NCBI GenBank assembly: GCA_016844485.1
Contig: JAENIZ010000018.1
Coordinates: forward strand, 1-18,109
Source of the DNA: Gammaproteobacteria bacterium
GTDB lineage: Bacteria; Pseudomonadota; Gammaproteobacteria; Eutrophobiales; Eutrophobiaceae
Direction of reading: 5' to 3'
Length of the DNA stretch: 18,109 nucleotides
Shown: piece by piece, positions 1-5,807 of the stretch
How positions within the stretch are numbered: the stretch's first letter is position 1
Layout: each line of letters begins with the position of its first letter
The notes under the pieces: generated by a model
Told to the model about the DNA's origin: nothing
Database searches by the model: none
Seen by the model: the letters and a program-made list of their open reading frames with translations, nothing else
Position numbers and translations under genes: made by a program

Positions 1-94
1 CAAAAATCATTTTGCCTTTGAAGCAGTCGCCTGGTACTGGCATTTAGTTGACGTAGTCTGGTTGGCACTATTTCTGTTTATTTACCTGGTGTAA
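1..94 (+). CDS. ctaE: Cytochrome c oxidase subunit III, C-terminal end (partial)
   Basis: Reading from base 2, the frame encodes about 30 residues and a TAA stop at 92-94. The peptide contains FEAVAWYWHFVDVVWLALF, which matches the conserved last transmembrane helix of haem-copper oxidase subunit III (family pattern F-E-A-x-x-W-Y-W-H-F-V-D-V-V-W). The protein is an integral inner-membrane subunit of the aa3-type terminal oxidase. The rest of the gene lies upstream of the window. The DUF2909 gene starts 34 nt downstream, as is usual for gammaproteobacterial cox clusters. Identification rests on the short but highly diagnostic tail. Confidence 0.9.
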   Translation, partial: KNHFAFEAVAWYWHLVDVVWLALFLFIYLV

Positions 95-128
95 TACAAG
101 ACAACCTTTTTCAAAGTGGAGAATCACA

Positions 129-350
129 ATGTCACTGACTTTTATGCTGCCAGCTTTAATCCTGCTCGGCCTGATTCTTTTTGCCTTGGGTGAAGCCCTG
201 TATTTTCTATCGAAGGATCATGGCGACAAGGATAAAACCCGGGTTGTGCAGGCTCTGTCTGTCCGCGTTACCCTGGCACTCATATTATTCGTATTATTGA
301 TTCTTGCCGGCTTTTTCGGGTTTATTCAACCCTCCGGGTTGACACCCTGA
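129..350 (+). CDS. DUF2909 twin-transmembrane protein of the cox cluster
   Basis: A 73-residue protein with two hydrophobic helices, roughly residues 4-27 and 46-67, separated by a charged loop (KDHGDKDKTRVVQALSVRV). This layout and the loop pattern fit DUF2909, a small membrane protein found directly behind cox subunit III in many gamma- and betaproteobacteria. Its exact role is unknown; the position suggests assembly or stability of the oxidase. A GGAG ribosome-binding site lies 7 nt before the ATG. SURF1, COX15 and ctaB, which commonly follow, are absent here, so the cox cluster ends with this gene in this genome. Confidence 0.8.
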   Translation: MSLTFMLPALILLGLILFALGEALYFLSKDHGDKDKTRVVQALSVRVTLALILFVLLILAGFFGFIQPSGLTP

Positions 351-444
351 AATAACAGAGACCCGCCACAATCTCCGCCAGCGGTTTGGTCAGATTATTG
401 AAGCTGCACCAATATGTGTGCGCTGCAATTTCAAAATATACTTA

Positions 445-458
445 TTGATCCAGATCAA
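445..458 (+). promoter_or_regulatory. FNR/Anr-type binding site, promoter of the DUF6455-like gene
   Basis: The bases TTGATCCAGATCAA form a perfect TTGAT-N4-ATCAA palindrome centred at 451.5. A -10-like TAAATT lies at 481-486, which puts the start of transcription near 493, about 41.5 nt from the box centre. That is the standard geometry of a class II FNR-activated promoter. A Dnr/NnrR-type regulator could use the same sequence. The deduced transcription start lies downstream of a possible GTG start at 464 and upstream of the ATG at 515, so it also helps choose the start of the next gene. Confidence 0.75.
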
Positions 459-514
459 ATACGGTGGTTTTGCTTTGGGATAAATTTAAATTTTATCGAT
501 TGCAGAGTTTTGAG

Positions 515-892
515 ATGAATTCAACCATTTTGCTAGCGATCTTCCTTGCCCTCGTGGTGCTCGCCATAATCGTCGCCACGGGCGTGCTCGCTTTCTCAGG
601 CGCGGCATCGGCCAGCAAGCGGTTACGGGCGCGACTCGCGCAGAGATTGCGGGGCACGTTGTTTTTCCGGATGCTGAAGAGGCGCTATAGGTTCTTCGAA
701 ACCTATGTGCTCCTGACCCCCCTCAACGAGCTTGAGGAAACCCTGCACAGCTGCGAAAGTTGCGCTCATATCGCCGAGTGTGAAGATACTCTGTCCAAAC
801 CTGAATCCCAGGGAACGGACTACTCTTTCTGCCCGAATGATCCGAAAATCCGGACACTGGAATCGGTAAAAAAAGGAACCGGCCGCCCCTAG
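515..892 (+). CDS. Membrane-anchored DUF6455-like four-cysteine protein
   Basis: A 125-residue protein with one N-terminal transmembrane helix (residues about 5-28), then an arginine-rich cytoplasmic stretch, then a cysteine motif CESCAHIAEC (C-x2-C-x6-C) followed about 25 residues later by FCPN. This C-x2-C ... C ... F-C-P-N arrangement resembles DUF6455, and could bind a metal ion or a cofactor; the function is unknown. I chose the ATG at 515 rather than the in-frame GTG at 464 because the predicted FNR-dependent transcript starts near 493, and because the hydrophobic anchor begins right after this ATG. It forms its own FNR-headed transcription unit before the enzyme I paralogue. The family assignment is from motif memory, not a search. 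Confidence 0.7.
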   Translation: MNSTILLAIFLALVVLAIIVATGVLAFSGAASASKRLRARLAQRLRGTLFFRMLKRRYRFFETYVLLTPLNELEETLHSCESCAHIAECEDTLSKPESQGTDYSFCPNDPKIRTLESVKKGTGRP

Positions 893-1034
893 TCATCATT
901 GCCGGAAACACAGATCAGAGCGCCTGTTATTTCCACTACAATCACCGTAATCTTGATTAACCGGAACCTGTAAAACATCCAGTTGTTTACTGCCGGAATT
1001 ACCGCATCATGTTGCGCCGCACATTCGCCGGGAC

Positions 1035-1048
1035 TTGATCTACATCAA
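1035..1048 (+). promoter_or_regulatory. FNR/Anr-type binding site, promoter of the enzyme I paralogue
   Basis: The 307-nt gap between the DUF6455-like gene and the enzyme I paralogue contains a second perfect TTGAT-N4-ATCAA box (spacer CTAC), centred at 1041.5. A -10-like TATCTT at 1070-1075 gives a start near 1082, again about 41 nt from the box. The remaining roughly 100 nt up to the gene is an untranslated leader with a GGGGAGGG ribosome-binding site at 1152-1159 and a 23-codon reading frame at 1123-1194. I see no RNA gene or other element in the rest of the gap. Confidence 0.75.
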
Positions 1049-1199
1049 AGCCAGGTCGTGCGGCGATGCTATCTTTAAAAATAATAAAGACAGGTATTAC
1101 CGTTACCGCTTGTCTCATAGAGATGAATCCTGTGGTTAATCGTTCTGCTGAGGGGAGGGTAATCCAGTCAGCAATGCTTCGGAAATTCGTTTAAAGGGA

Positions 1200-2891
1200 T
1201 TGCCCCTGTCGGCAGGTGTGGGCTATGGGCGGCCCTGTTTCTATCGCGAGACTGCCCCGGCTCCCGTTGCAAAGGCACGTCAGCAGGGCGGATGTGAGCA
1301 TCACAGGTTGTCTTCGGCCATTGATGATCTTATTGGGCAACTTCAACATCTTGCCCTGGCAGCACGTAACTCATTACACCCTGAAGTCTCTGATATTTTT
1401 TTCGCCCACCGCATGATCCTTGAAGATACGGGACTGCAGCAAACGCTTTTCAATGCACTGGAGGAAGAAGCTCCGATTGAGAATACTCAGACTGCCGAGG
1501 AAGCTCTGATTAACCAGTTTGAAATCTATAGTTCGCATCTGCGCTGTCTTGATGCGGAATGCTTTTCGAATAGTGCGGAAGACTTTGAACACCTCAAACA
1601 TGATCTGCTGAGGATACTCCGTGGCCAAACTGCGCATCTGTATTGCAAAGAGGCATCGGGTTGCACTATTGGCCAATGCAGGCTAGGTAATGATCATATA
1701 CTGGTTACACCGCGACTCACGGCAAGCATTGCAGTCCAGATCGGCCCTTGCCCTTCCACCAAAGGTGTTGTAGTGGAAAGCGGAGGCTGTAATTCACATG
1801 CAACAATCATTGCCCGCGCTTTTAATCTTCCCGTGGTGAGTCAAATCCCGCACCTGGAAACTACTGTTCCTCTTGACAGTATTATCGTGGTAGATGGAGA
1901 TAGAGGAGAATTGGTTATTAACCCTTATGTACGCACGCTTGCCATGTATAAAAAGCGCCAGCTTAAACAATCACAGAATCGTTTGTACATAAGCCAGCCA
2001 GTGCCCGGGCTACAGGTACTCGCTGATATTGACAGCCCGGAAGACCTGGAGGGTGTGATCAAGGCCGGCGCGGAAGGCATAGGATTATACCGCACGGAAA
2101 TCGAGGTATTACGTCGAGGCGGAACATTAAATGAAGACGAGCAGTTTGCGCTATATAAACAGATGATCTCCGCAATGGGCGGCAAACCTGTTTATATCCG
2201 CCTGCTGGATTTGGGATCGGACAAATGCCCATCGCTGTTAAAACTTCCGCGTGAGGAAAATCCCGCACTCGGTTGCCGGGGTGCTCGTCTCCTGCTGGCC
2301 CGCCCGGAATTATTACGCAGCCAGGCACGCGCCTTGGCCAGGGCCTCACAACATGGCCCCATCCACATCATCTATCCCATGATCATTTCTTTGGATCAAT
2401 TTATTGAATTGCGGGCACTGTTTCAGAAAATGATCATGGATCTTCCCTCAGGCAAGCTCTATCACGGAGTAATGTTCGAGGTGCCCTCTGCAGGACTGCA
2501 ATGCGAGGAGATTCTTGAGCATGCCGACTTCGGGCGTATCGGTACCAACGACCTGACACAATATCTATTTGCTGTCGACAGGCAAGATGACTACAACAGA
2601 CAGGCTACCTTGTTCGACCAGCCTGCCCTGTGGTCGTTGATTGAGACCATCTCACGGGCCGCGCGCAAAAAGCGAAAGCCTCTGTCGTTATGTGGCGAAC
2701 TGGTAAACGATCCGGGTTACACCGGACGCATCATGTCTTGCCGGGTACAAATGGTGAGTATACGGCCACGGCAAATCGCTGCGATCCGCGCAGCAGCCTC
2801 GGCTTATCGCCGCTCAAAAAAGCGTGCTGGCAAACAAACTGCAGCAACCGTAAACGGAGGAACCCTGCCTGGCTTGATCCAGATCAACTGA
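1200..2891 (+). CDS. Stand-alone paralogue of PTS enzyme I (PEP-utilising phosphotransferase)
   Basis: A protein of about 563 residues that aligns along the full length of phosphoenolpyruvate-protein phosphotransferase (EI, about 575 residues). Numbering from the TTG at 1200, visible motifs are the phospho-histidine loop GGCNSHATIIARAFNLP (His200), GIGLYRTE, RLLDLGSDK, NPALGCRGAR, GVMFEVPSAG, IGTNDLTQYLFAVDR and the catalytic cysteine in LCGEL (Cys498). All active-site residues I can check are present, so PEP-dependent autophosphorylation is likely. It has no GAF domain (so not PtsP) and no HPr or EII gene nearby; its phospho-acceptor is unknown. A 27-residue basic tail (RRSKKRAGKQ...) follows the normal end. 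The start is a problem: TTG 1200 is the only ordinary start in frame, yet the frame upstream encodes IRLKGLPLSAGVGYG, which looks like the true N-terminus. Either a rare ATT at 1185 is used, or a frameshift separates it from the ATG at 1174 or 1123. Confidence 0.85.
   Translation: MPLSAGVGYGRPCFYRETAPAPVAKARQQGGCEHHRLSSAIDDLIGQLQHLALAARNSLHPEVSDIFFAHRMILEDTGLQQTLFNALEEEAPIENTQTAEEALINQFEIYSSHLRCLDAECFSNSAEDFEHLKHDLLRILRGQTAHLYCKEASGCTIGQCRLGNDHILVTPRLTASIAVQIGPCPSTKGVVVESGGCNSHATIIARAFNLPVVSQIPHLETTVPLDSIIVVDGDRGELVINPYVRTLAMYKKRQLKQSQNRLYISQPVPGLQVLADIDSPEDLEGVIKAGAEGIGLYRTEIEVLRRGGTLNEDEQFALYKQMISAMGGKPVYIRLLDLGSDKCPSLLKLPREENPALGCRGARLLLARPELLRSQARALARASQHGPIHIIYPMIISLDQFIELRALFQKMIMDLPSGKLYHGVMFEVPSAGLQCEEILEHADFGRIGTNDLTQYLFAVDRQDDYNRQATLFDQPALWSLIETISRAARKKRKPLSLCGELVNDPGYTGRIMSCRVQMVSIRPRQIAAIRAAASAYRRSKKRAGKQTAATVNGGTLPGLIQIN
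2874..2887 (+). promoter_or_regulatory. FNR/Anr-type binding site, promoter of the CBS-tatA unit
   Basis: A third perfect box, TTGATCCAGATCAA, identical in all 14 bases to the one at 445-458. It lies inside the last codons of the enzyme I paralogue, ending just before its TGA stop. Its centre is 2880.5 and a good -10 hexamer TATACT lies at 2909-2914, giving a start near 2921, about 41 nt away: class II FNR geometry. The promoter is therefore embedded in the upstream coding region, so the CBS-tatA pair can be transcribed independently as well as by read-through. Confidence 0.75.
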
Positions 2892-2951
2892 TCGCACGTG
2901 GATGGTACTATACTCATTCGGAAGTCGGCTATTTATACACGAGGAGGAAAC

Positions 2952-3431
2952 ATGAATGCCTCAATAAAACGGCAAGAATTGGTGCATATGGCAATCAGCG
3001 AGGTGATGAACCCGTATTTGCTTACAGTTGATCCCTATGCTTCTCTAGCCGAAGCCTATGAGCTTATGAAGAAAAACAAGATCAGGCGTTTGCCTGTGGT
3101 GAACAATAATGAACTTGTCGGAGTCATCACCCACCGCGATATCCTGGAGGCCAAACCCTCGGACGTAACTCATTCGCTTAGCATCTGGGAGCTTAACCAG
3201 ATGTTATCAAAGCTGATCGTTGAGCATGTGATGACACGCAAACCAATCACGATCTATCAAACTGATACCGTGGGCCATGCCGCCGAGATCATGTTGGATG
3301 AGAAGATCGGCGGCATCCCTGTACTGGATGCCAATGACAAACTGACCGGAATAATCACGGAATCAGATATCTTCCGGCTGATTATGCGGCGCTGGCGCGA
3401 TGATAATATGCTGAGATCGCGGACTGGCTGA
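2952..3431 (+). CDS. Twin CBS-domain protein, FNR-controlled
   Basis: A 159-residue cytoplasmic protein made almost only of two CBS domains, roughly residues 14-69 and 90-144. Each ends with the nucleotide-contacting pattern, GVITHRDIL in the first and GIITESDIF in the second. Such stand-alone pairs bind adenine nucleotides (AMP, ATP, SAM) and act as energy sensors; the ligand here cannot be read from sequence. The ATG at 2952 is preceded by a GAGGAGG ribosome-binding site at 2941-2947, and an in-frame GTG at 2898 lies upstream of the predicted transcription start, so I reject the longer form. The tatA-like gene follows after 1 nt. A small CBS protein under hypoxia control has a precedent in mycobacterial Hrp1, though that is only an analogy. 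Confidence 0.85.
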   Translation: MNASIKRQELVHMAISEVMNPYLLTVDPYASLAEAYELMKKNKIRRLPVVNNNELVGVITHRDILEAKPSDVTHSLSIWELNQMLSKLIVEHVMTRKPITIYQTDTVGHAAEIMLDEKIGGIPVLDANDKLTGIITESDIFRLIMRRWRDDNMLRSRTG

Positions 3432-3432
3432 C

Positions 3433-3642
3433 ATGGGAATCAGCATAGGCAAGCTGCTGGTTATTCTTGTAATTGTTTTATTGGTGTTCGGCAGTAAACG
3501 TGTGCGGACGCTGGGGGCTGATCTGGCGGCAGCCATCAAAGGTTTTCGCGGGGGCCTGAATGATGAGGAACAACCTGGCGAACCAAAACAGCTGAATCAA
3601 CCAGACGCGATTTCAGGCGGGGAAAAAAAAGATTCGAATTAA
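3433..3642 (+). CDS. tatA: TatA/TatE-type twin-arginine translocation protein
   Basis: A 69-residue protein with an N-terminal transmembrane helix (about residues 5-20), the FG hinge in LLVFGSKRVRTLG, an amphipathic helix (LGADLAAAIKGFRGGL) and an acidic and polar tail. This is the full TatA/E layout. TatA assembles around TatBC to let folded proteins cross the inner membrane. It is not next to tatB or tatC, and its start is 1 nt behind the stop of the CBS gene, with no strong ribosome-binding site, so translation is probably coupled. Together with the FNR box upstream, this suggests a second, low-oxygen TatA used when cofactor-loaded anaerobic respiratory enzymes are exported; that role is inference. 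TatB is less likely because of the short tail and the FG-x-K motif. Confidence 0.85.
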   Translation: MGISIGKLLVILVIVLLVFGSKRVRTLGADLAAAIKGFRGGLNDEEQPGEPKQLNQPDAISGGEKKDSN

Positions 3643-3740
3643 AATTGGAACCCGCATACCAGCAGATCTTAATCGGATAATTTGTTCTCGAGAAGGAAAT
3701 AAGCATCGCGTATCAGCAGCAATCACAAAAATCCATTTTG

Positions 3741-4199
3741 CTACTCAAGCTGGAGTATATAATCCCATTCCTTTTTCGTTACAGGCATTACAGATAAGCG
3801 ATTGCCCCGTTGCAGTAGTTTCATATTCTGTAATTGTTTATGTGTGCGCAGTTCATTCAGTGTAATGATGTGTTTCAGTTTGCGTTTGAATTTTACATCG
3901 ACGAGATACCAGGTGGGATTGTCCGGATCGCTTTTCGGATTGTAATGTTTATGATTCCGGTCAAAGGCAGTGGGATCGGGGTAGCCACCTTTTGCAATTT
4001 CCATGATGCCGGCGATGCCAGGTACTTCACAGCTTGAATAGTAAAAAAACGCGAGGTCACCTTTTTTCATTTCATTACTTAGCATATTTCGTGCCTGATA
4101 GTTGCGCACACCGTCCCAGGGTTAGGTTTTGTTTGGCCGTTTCATCAGATCATCAATGCTGAATACATCCGGTTCGGATTTCATTAACCAATATTGCAT
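3741..4199 (-). pseudogene. EVE-domain protein gene, interrupted by an in-frame TAA
   Basis: Read from the ATG at 4199, the frame encodes MQYWLMKSEPDVFSIDDLM ... KT, a TAA stop at codon 26 (4122-4124), then PWDGVRNYQARNM and the rest of an EVE domain (about 152 residues in all). The family motif is K-T-x-P-W-D-G-V-R-N-Y-Q-A-R-N, normally with Glu where the stop lies, so one G-to-T change in GAA explains the break. EVE domains bind modified bases in nucleic acids; the biological role of these small stand-alone versions is unclear. All the remaining sequence looks intact (FFYYSSCEVPGIAGI, WYLVDVKF, RLSVMPVTKKEWDYI), so the mutation is recent or a base-calling error. A shorter protein from a GTG at 4109 is possible but would lack the conserved beginning. 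It lies downstream of the 6S RNA. Confidence 0.8.
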
Positions 4200-4249
4200 A
4201 CGTGGAGCGTATTACGTGAAATGTGAAGCGGCAAGCAAATGAAACACGA

Positions 4250-4391
4250 GGAACAAATTAGGTGGGTATCAACCGCAGTGACGTATTACAGGGTTTGAAC
4301 TTGAACCAAGGGTCCAAGTGGGAACAGCTGGCGTCATATCAGGACATCCTTTACGGACGTGCACAACAATGGCGCGGTTTAGTTCCCTGTG
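4250..4391 (-). ncRNA. ssrS: Probable 6S RNA
   Basis: It lies directly downstream of zapA on the same strand, the conserved site of ssrS in gammaproteobacteria. The minus strand can fold into a long rod: GGG-x3-UAA-x-CCGCG (about 4386-4371) pairs with UGCGGUUG-x3-CCC (about 4276-4262). A hairpin CUUGGACC-CUU-GGUUCAAG (4317-4299) corresponds to the CUUGAACC-AAG-GGUUCAAG hairpin of E. coli 6S RNA, and an apical stem ACGUCC-GUAAA-GGAUGU is also present. In both hairpins the one non-Watson-Crick position is G-U on this strand but A-C on the other, which supports transcription from the minus strand. 6S RNA mimics an open promoter and sequesters sigma-70 RNA polymerase. Ends are approximate and the identification is by synteny and hand folding only. 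Confidence 0.55.
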
Positions 4392-4397
4392 TAGTGC

Positions 4398-4403
4398 ATT
4401 ATA
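4398..4403 (-). promoter_or_regulatory. -10 element of the probable 6S RNA promoter
   Basis: A perfect TATAAT on the minus strand, located 95 nt beyond the zapA stop and 7 nt before the proposed 5' end of the 6S RNA. The region 17 nt further upstream (ACAGGC) is a poor -35 match. The sequence between zapA and this element also has a small palindrome, listed separately. Confidence 0.5.
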
Positions 4404-4477
4404 GGCTCAAGTTACCACACGCCTGTATACGGGCACCGCAGTCGATACCCAAGCTTTATAAATCAGTACTGTGAAAT

Positions 4478-4491
4478 CAGGGGTATCCCTG
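4478..4491 (-). other. Small hairpin after zapA
   Basis: On the minus strand CAGGG-ATAC-CCCTG forms a perfect 5-bp stem just after the zapA stop, flanked by ATCAG and CTGAT segments that could extend it. There is no clear run of T behind it, so it may be a processing or attenuation hairpin between zapA and the 6S RNA rather than a terminator. Confidence 0.3.
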
Positions 4492-4498
4492 TTTCTGA

Positions 4499-4816
4499 TT
4501 ATTGCATTTCCATTTGTTTGCCCTTTACCAGGGCATCATCAATTTTATTTTGCAACCGGCGTATTAAATTGTCTACTTGAGAAGTATAGCTGTCATTTTC
4601 CTGTTTGTATTGCAGGAGTTCATGTGCGACATTCAGCGCGGCCATTACCGCGATCCGCTCCGTACCAATGACCTTTCACGAACGCTTGATATCTTTCATT
4701 TTGACGTTGAGTAATTCCGTGGCGCGATGCAGTAAATCACGCTCCTGTTCATCGCATGAAATAAGGTATTCCTTGTCCAGGATGGTGACGCTGACGGTCT
4801 TTCCCCCTTTATTCAT
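4499..4816 (-). pseudogene. zapA: zapA (Z-ring associated protein) gene, interrupted by an in-frame TGA
   Basis: From the ATG at 4816, which overlaps the TIGR02449 stop as ATGA, the frame reads MNKGGKTVSVTILDKEYLIS ... VKMKDIKRS, then TGA at codon 47 (4676-4678), then KVIGTERIAVMAALNVAHEL and a coiled coil to the TAA at 4499-4501. ZapA has a conserved S-G-K-V-x-G-x-E-R-I-A-V-M-A-A-L-N stretch, so TGA replaces the Gly codon GGA by a single G-to-T change. ZapA is a tetrameric cytoplasmic protein that bundles FtsZ filaments; it is conserved but not essential in E. coli. The part after the stop contains the core of the globular head and all of the coiled coil, so the truncated peptide cannot work. 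Recoding of UGA is unlikely, because other genes in the window end with TGA. Real mutation versus sequence error is open. Confidence 0.85.
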
Positions 4817-5037
4817 GAACGTGTTTCCATGGCCCGCAGACGCGAAATCATGGATTCAATCCGGCTTCGTGCCTGTTCTGTCTTCTCGATAAGCGTGGCA
4901 CGTTCATTAACAAGATTTTCCTGCTGGTTACGCAATGCCGAATTTTCGGTCTTCAGCTGACCGACGGTGCGAATGAGCTCATCAACGCGGGTTTCAAGGG
5001 CCGCAAGGTCGTTATTGTCACTGTGTTTATCAATCAT
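4813..5037 (-). CDS. TIGR02449 family small coiled-coil protein
   Basis: A 74-residue protein, nearly all heptad-rich helix (LAALETRVDELIRTVGQLK, then ENSALRNQQENLVNERATL). It fits TIGR02449, a short protein encoded just before zapA in gammaproteobacteria. Its function is not established; its coiled coil and its ATGA overlap with zapA point to a role linked to the divisome, perhaps pairing with ZapA or FtsZ. It is divergent from ygfB, with a shared 209-nt promoter region (5038-5246). Confidence 0.85.
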   Translation of the reverse strand: MIDKHSDNNDLAALETRVDELIRTVGQLKTENSALRNQQENLVNERATLIEKTEQARSRIESMISRLRAMETRS

Positions 5038-5246
5038 GATAAATTCCGAATACCCGTCTTATTCGATGGACAAGACCTGATGATTATTTATTATTGATAA
5101 TGCAATATAGAGCCGCAGTTGATGACGGTCAAGATATGGTGTGATTATTGTGTAAGACAGTATGATGTTAGAATACATGTTGTCCTGCAAAGTAATGAAA
5201 TCGTTCAGGAATTATATAATCCAGGACTGTTTGGACAGTTAATGCA

Positions 5247-5807
5247 ATGCTGAATTTTGAAGATCTGAACAAATTGCTTATTGATGCACGGGCGGGCAGC
5301 CGCGCCGCTGAATGTCATGGTTTTCTGTGTGGATATCTCTGCATAACCAACAATGTGGAAGAAGAAATGTTCAGCAAATTTCTTTTGGCCGATTCCATAG
5401 ACGATGTAACATTTGATGAGTGTAGTGCACAGATTGCAAAACTCGCCGCTGACATCAACACACAGATATCTTCGTCTGATTTTGAACTGCAGTTGCTGTT
5501 ACCTGATGACGACAGGACGCTGACAGAGCGCAGTATTGCGCTTATGCAATGGTGTCAGGGGTTTTTAAGCGGTATGGGCGTTGCCGGGATAGTGGATACC
5601 GGTTCAATCTCGGCTGAAAGCAGGGATCTTATCGATGATCTGTACAAAATATGCCGGCTGGATGCGGATGAAATAAATGGTTCCGGTGAGGAAGAGGAAT
5701 CTGCCTTAATCGAGTTGATTGAATATGTACGTATGGGCGCGATCATGATACATGAAGAGTTTCACAGTTTGCCTCTCGCGGCGAGCCGTCCCGAGGTATT
5801 GCACTGA
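5247..5807 (+). CDS. ygfB: UPF0149 family protein YgfB
   Basis: A 186-residue protein with the family hallmarks AECHGFLCGYLC (residues about 21-32), QWCQGFLSGMGVAG (about 101-114) and EYVRMGAIMIHEE near the end. The size matches YgfB (about 190). It is a soluble all-helical protein. In Pseudomonas aeruginosa YgfB has been linked to repression of the amidase gene ampDh3 and to beta-lactam resistance; whether this holds here is unknown. It heads the ygfB-pepP-ubiH-ubiI operon, and its TGA overlaps the pepP ATG (TGATG). The upstream region has TTGTGT (5148-5153) and TAGAAT (5169-5174) as a possible but poorly spaced promoter. Confidence 0.92.
   Translation: MLNFEDLNKLLIDARAGSRAAECHGFLCGYLCITNNVEEEMFSKFLLADSIDDVTFDECSAQIAKLAADINTQISSSDFELQLLLPDDDRTLTERSIALMQWCQGFLSGMGVAGIVDTGSISAESRDLIDDLYKICRLDADEINGSGEEEESALIELIEYVRMGAIMIHEEFHSLPLAASRPEVLH

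Noticed and set aside
464..514. N-terminal extension of the DUF6455-like protein from GTG 464
   Set aside because: It lies upstream of the transcription start expected from the FNR box and -10, and would put 17 polar and aromatic residues before the membrane anchor.
2898..2951. N-terminal extension of the CBS protein from GTG 2898
   Set aside because: It overlaps the -10 element, and the ATG at 2952 has a very strong ribosome-binding site.
4262..4350. 6S RNA on the plus strand, because CTTGAACCAAGGGTCCAAG looks closest to the E. coli hairpin there
   Set aside because: On the plus strand the stems have A-C mismatches that become G-U pairs on the minus strand, and the promoter and zapA synteny also favour the minus strand.
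4676..4678. UGA read as glycine (alternative genetic code), which would rescue zapA
   Set aside because: Several genes in the window end properly with TGA (enzyme I paralogue, CBS protein, ygfB, pepP, ubiH, speD), and the EVE gene is broken by TAA instead.
4262..4892. Three plus-strand reading frames across the 6S RNA, zapA and TIGR02449 region
   Set aside because: They are antisense to recognisable features, have cysteine- and serine-rich low-quality protein sequence and no family resemblance.
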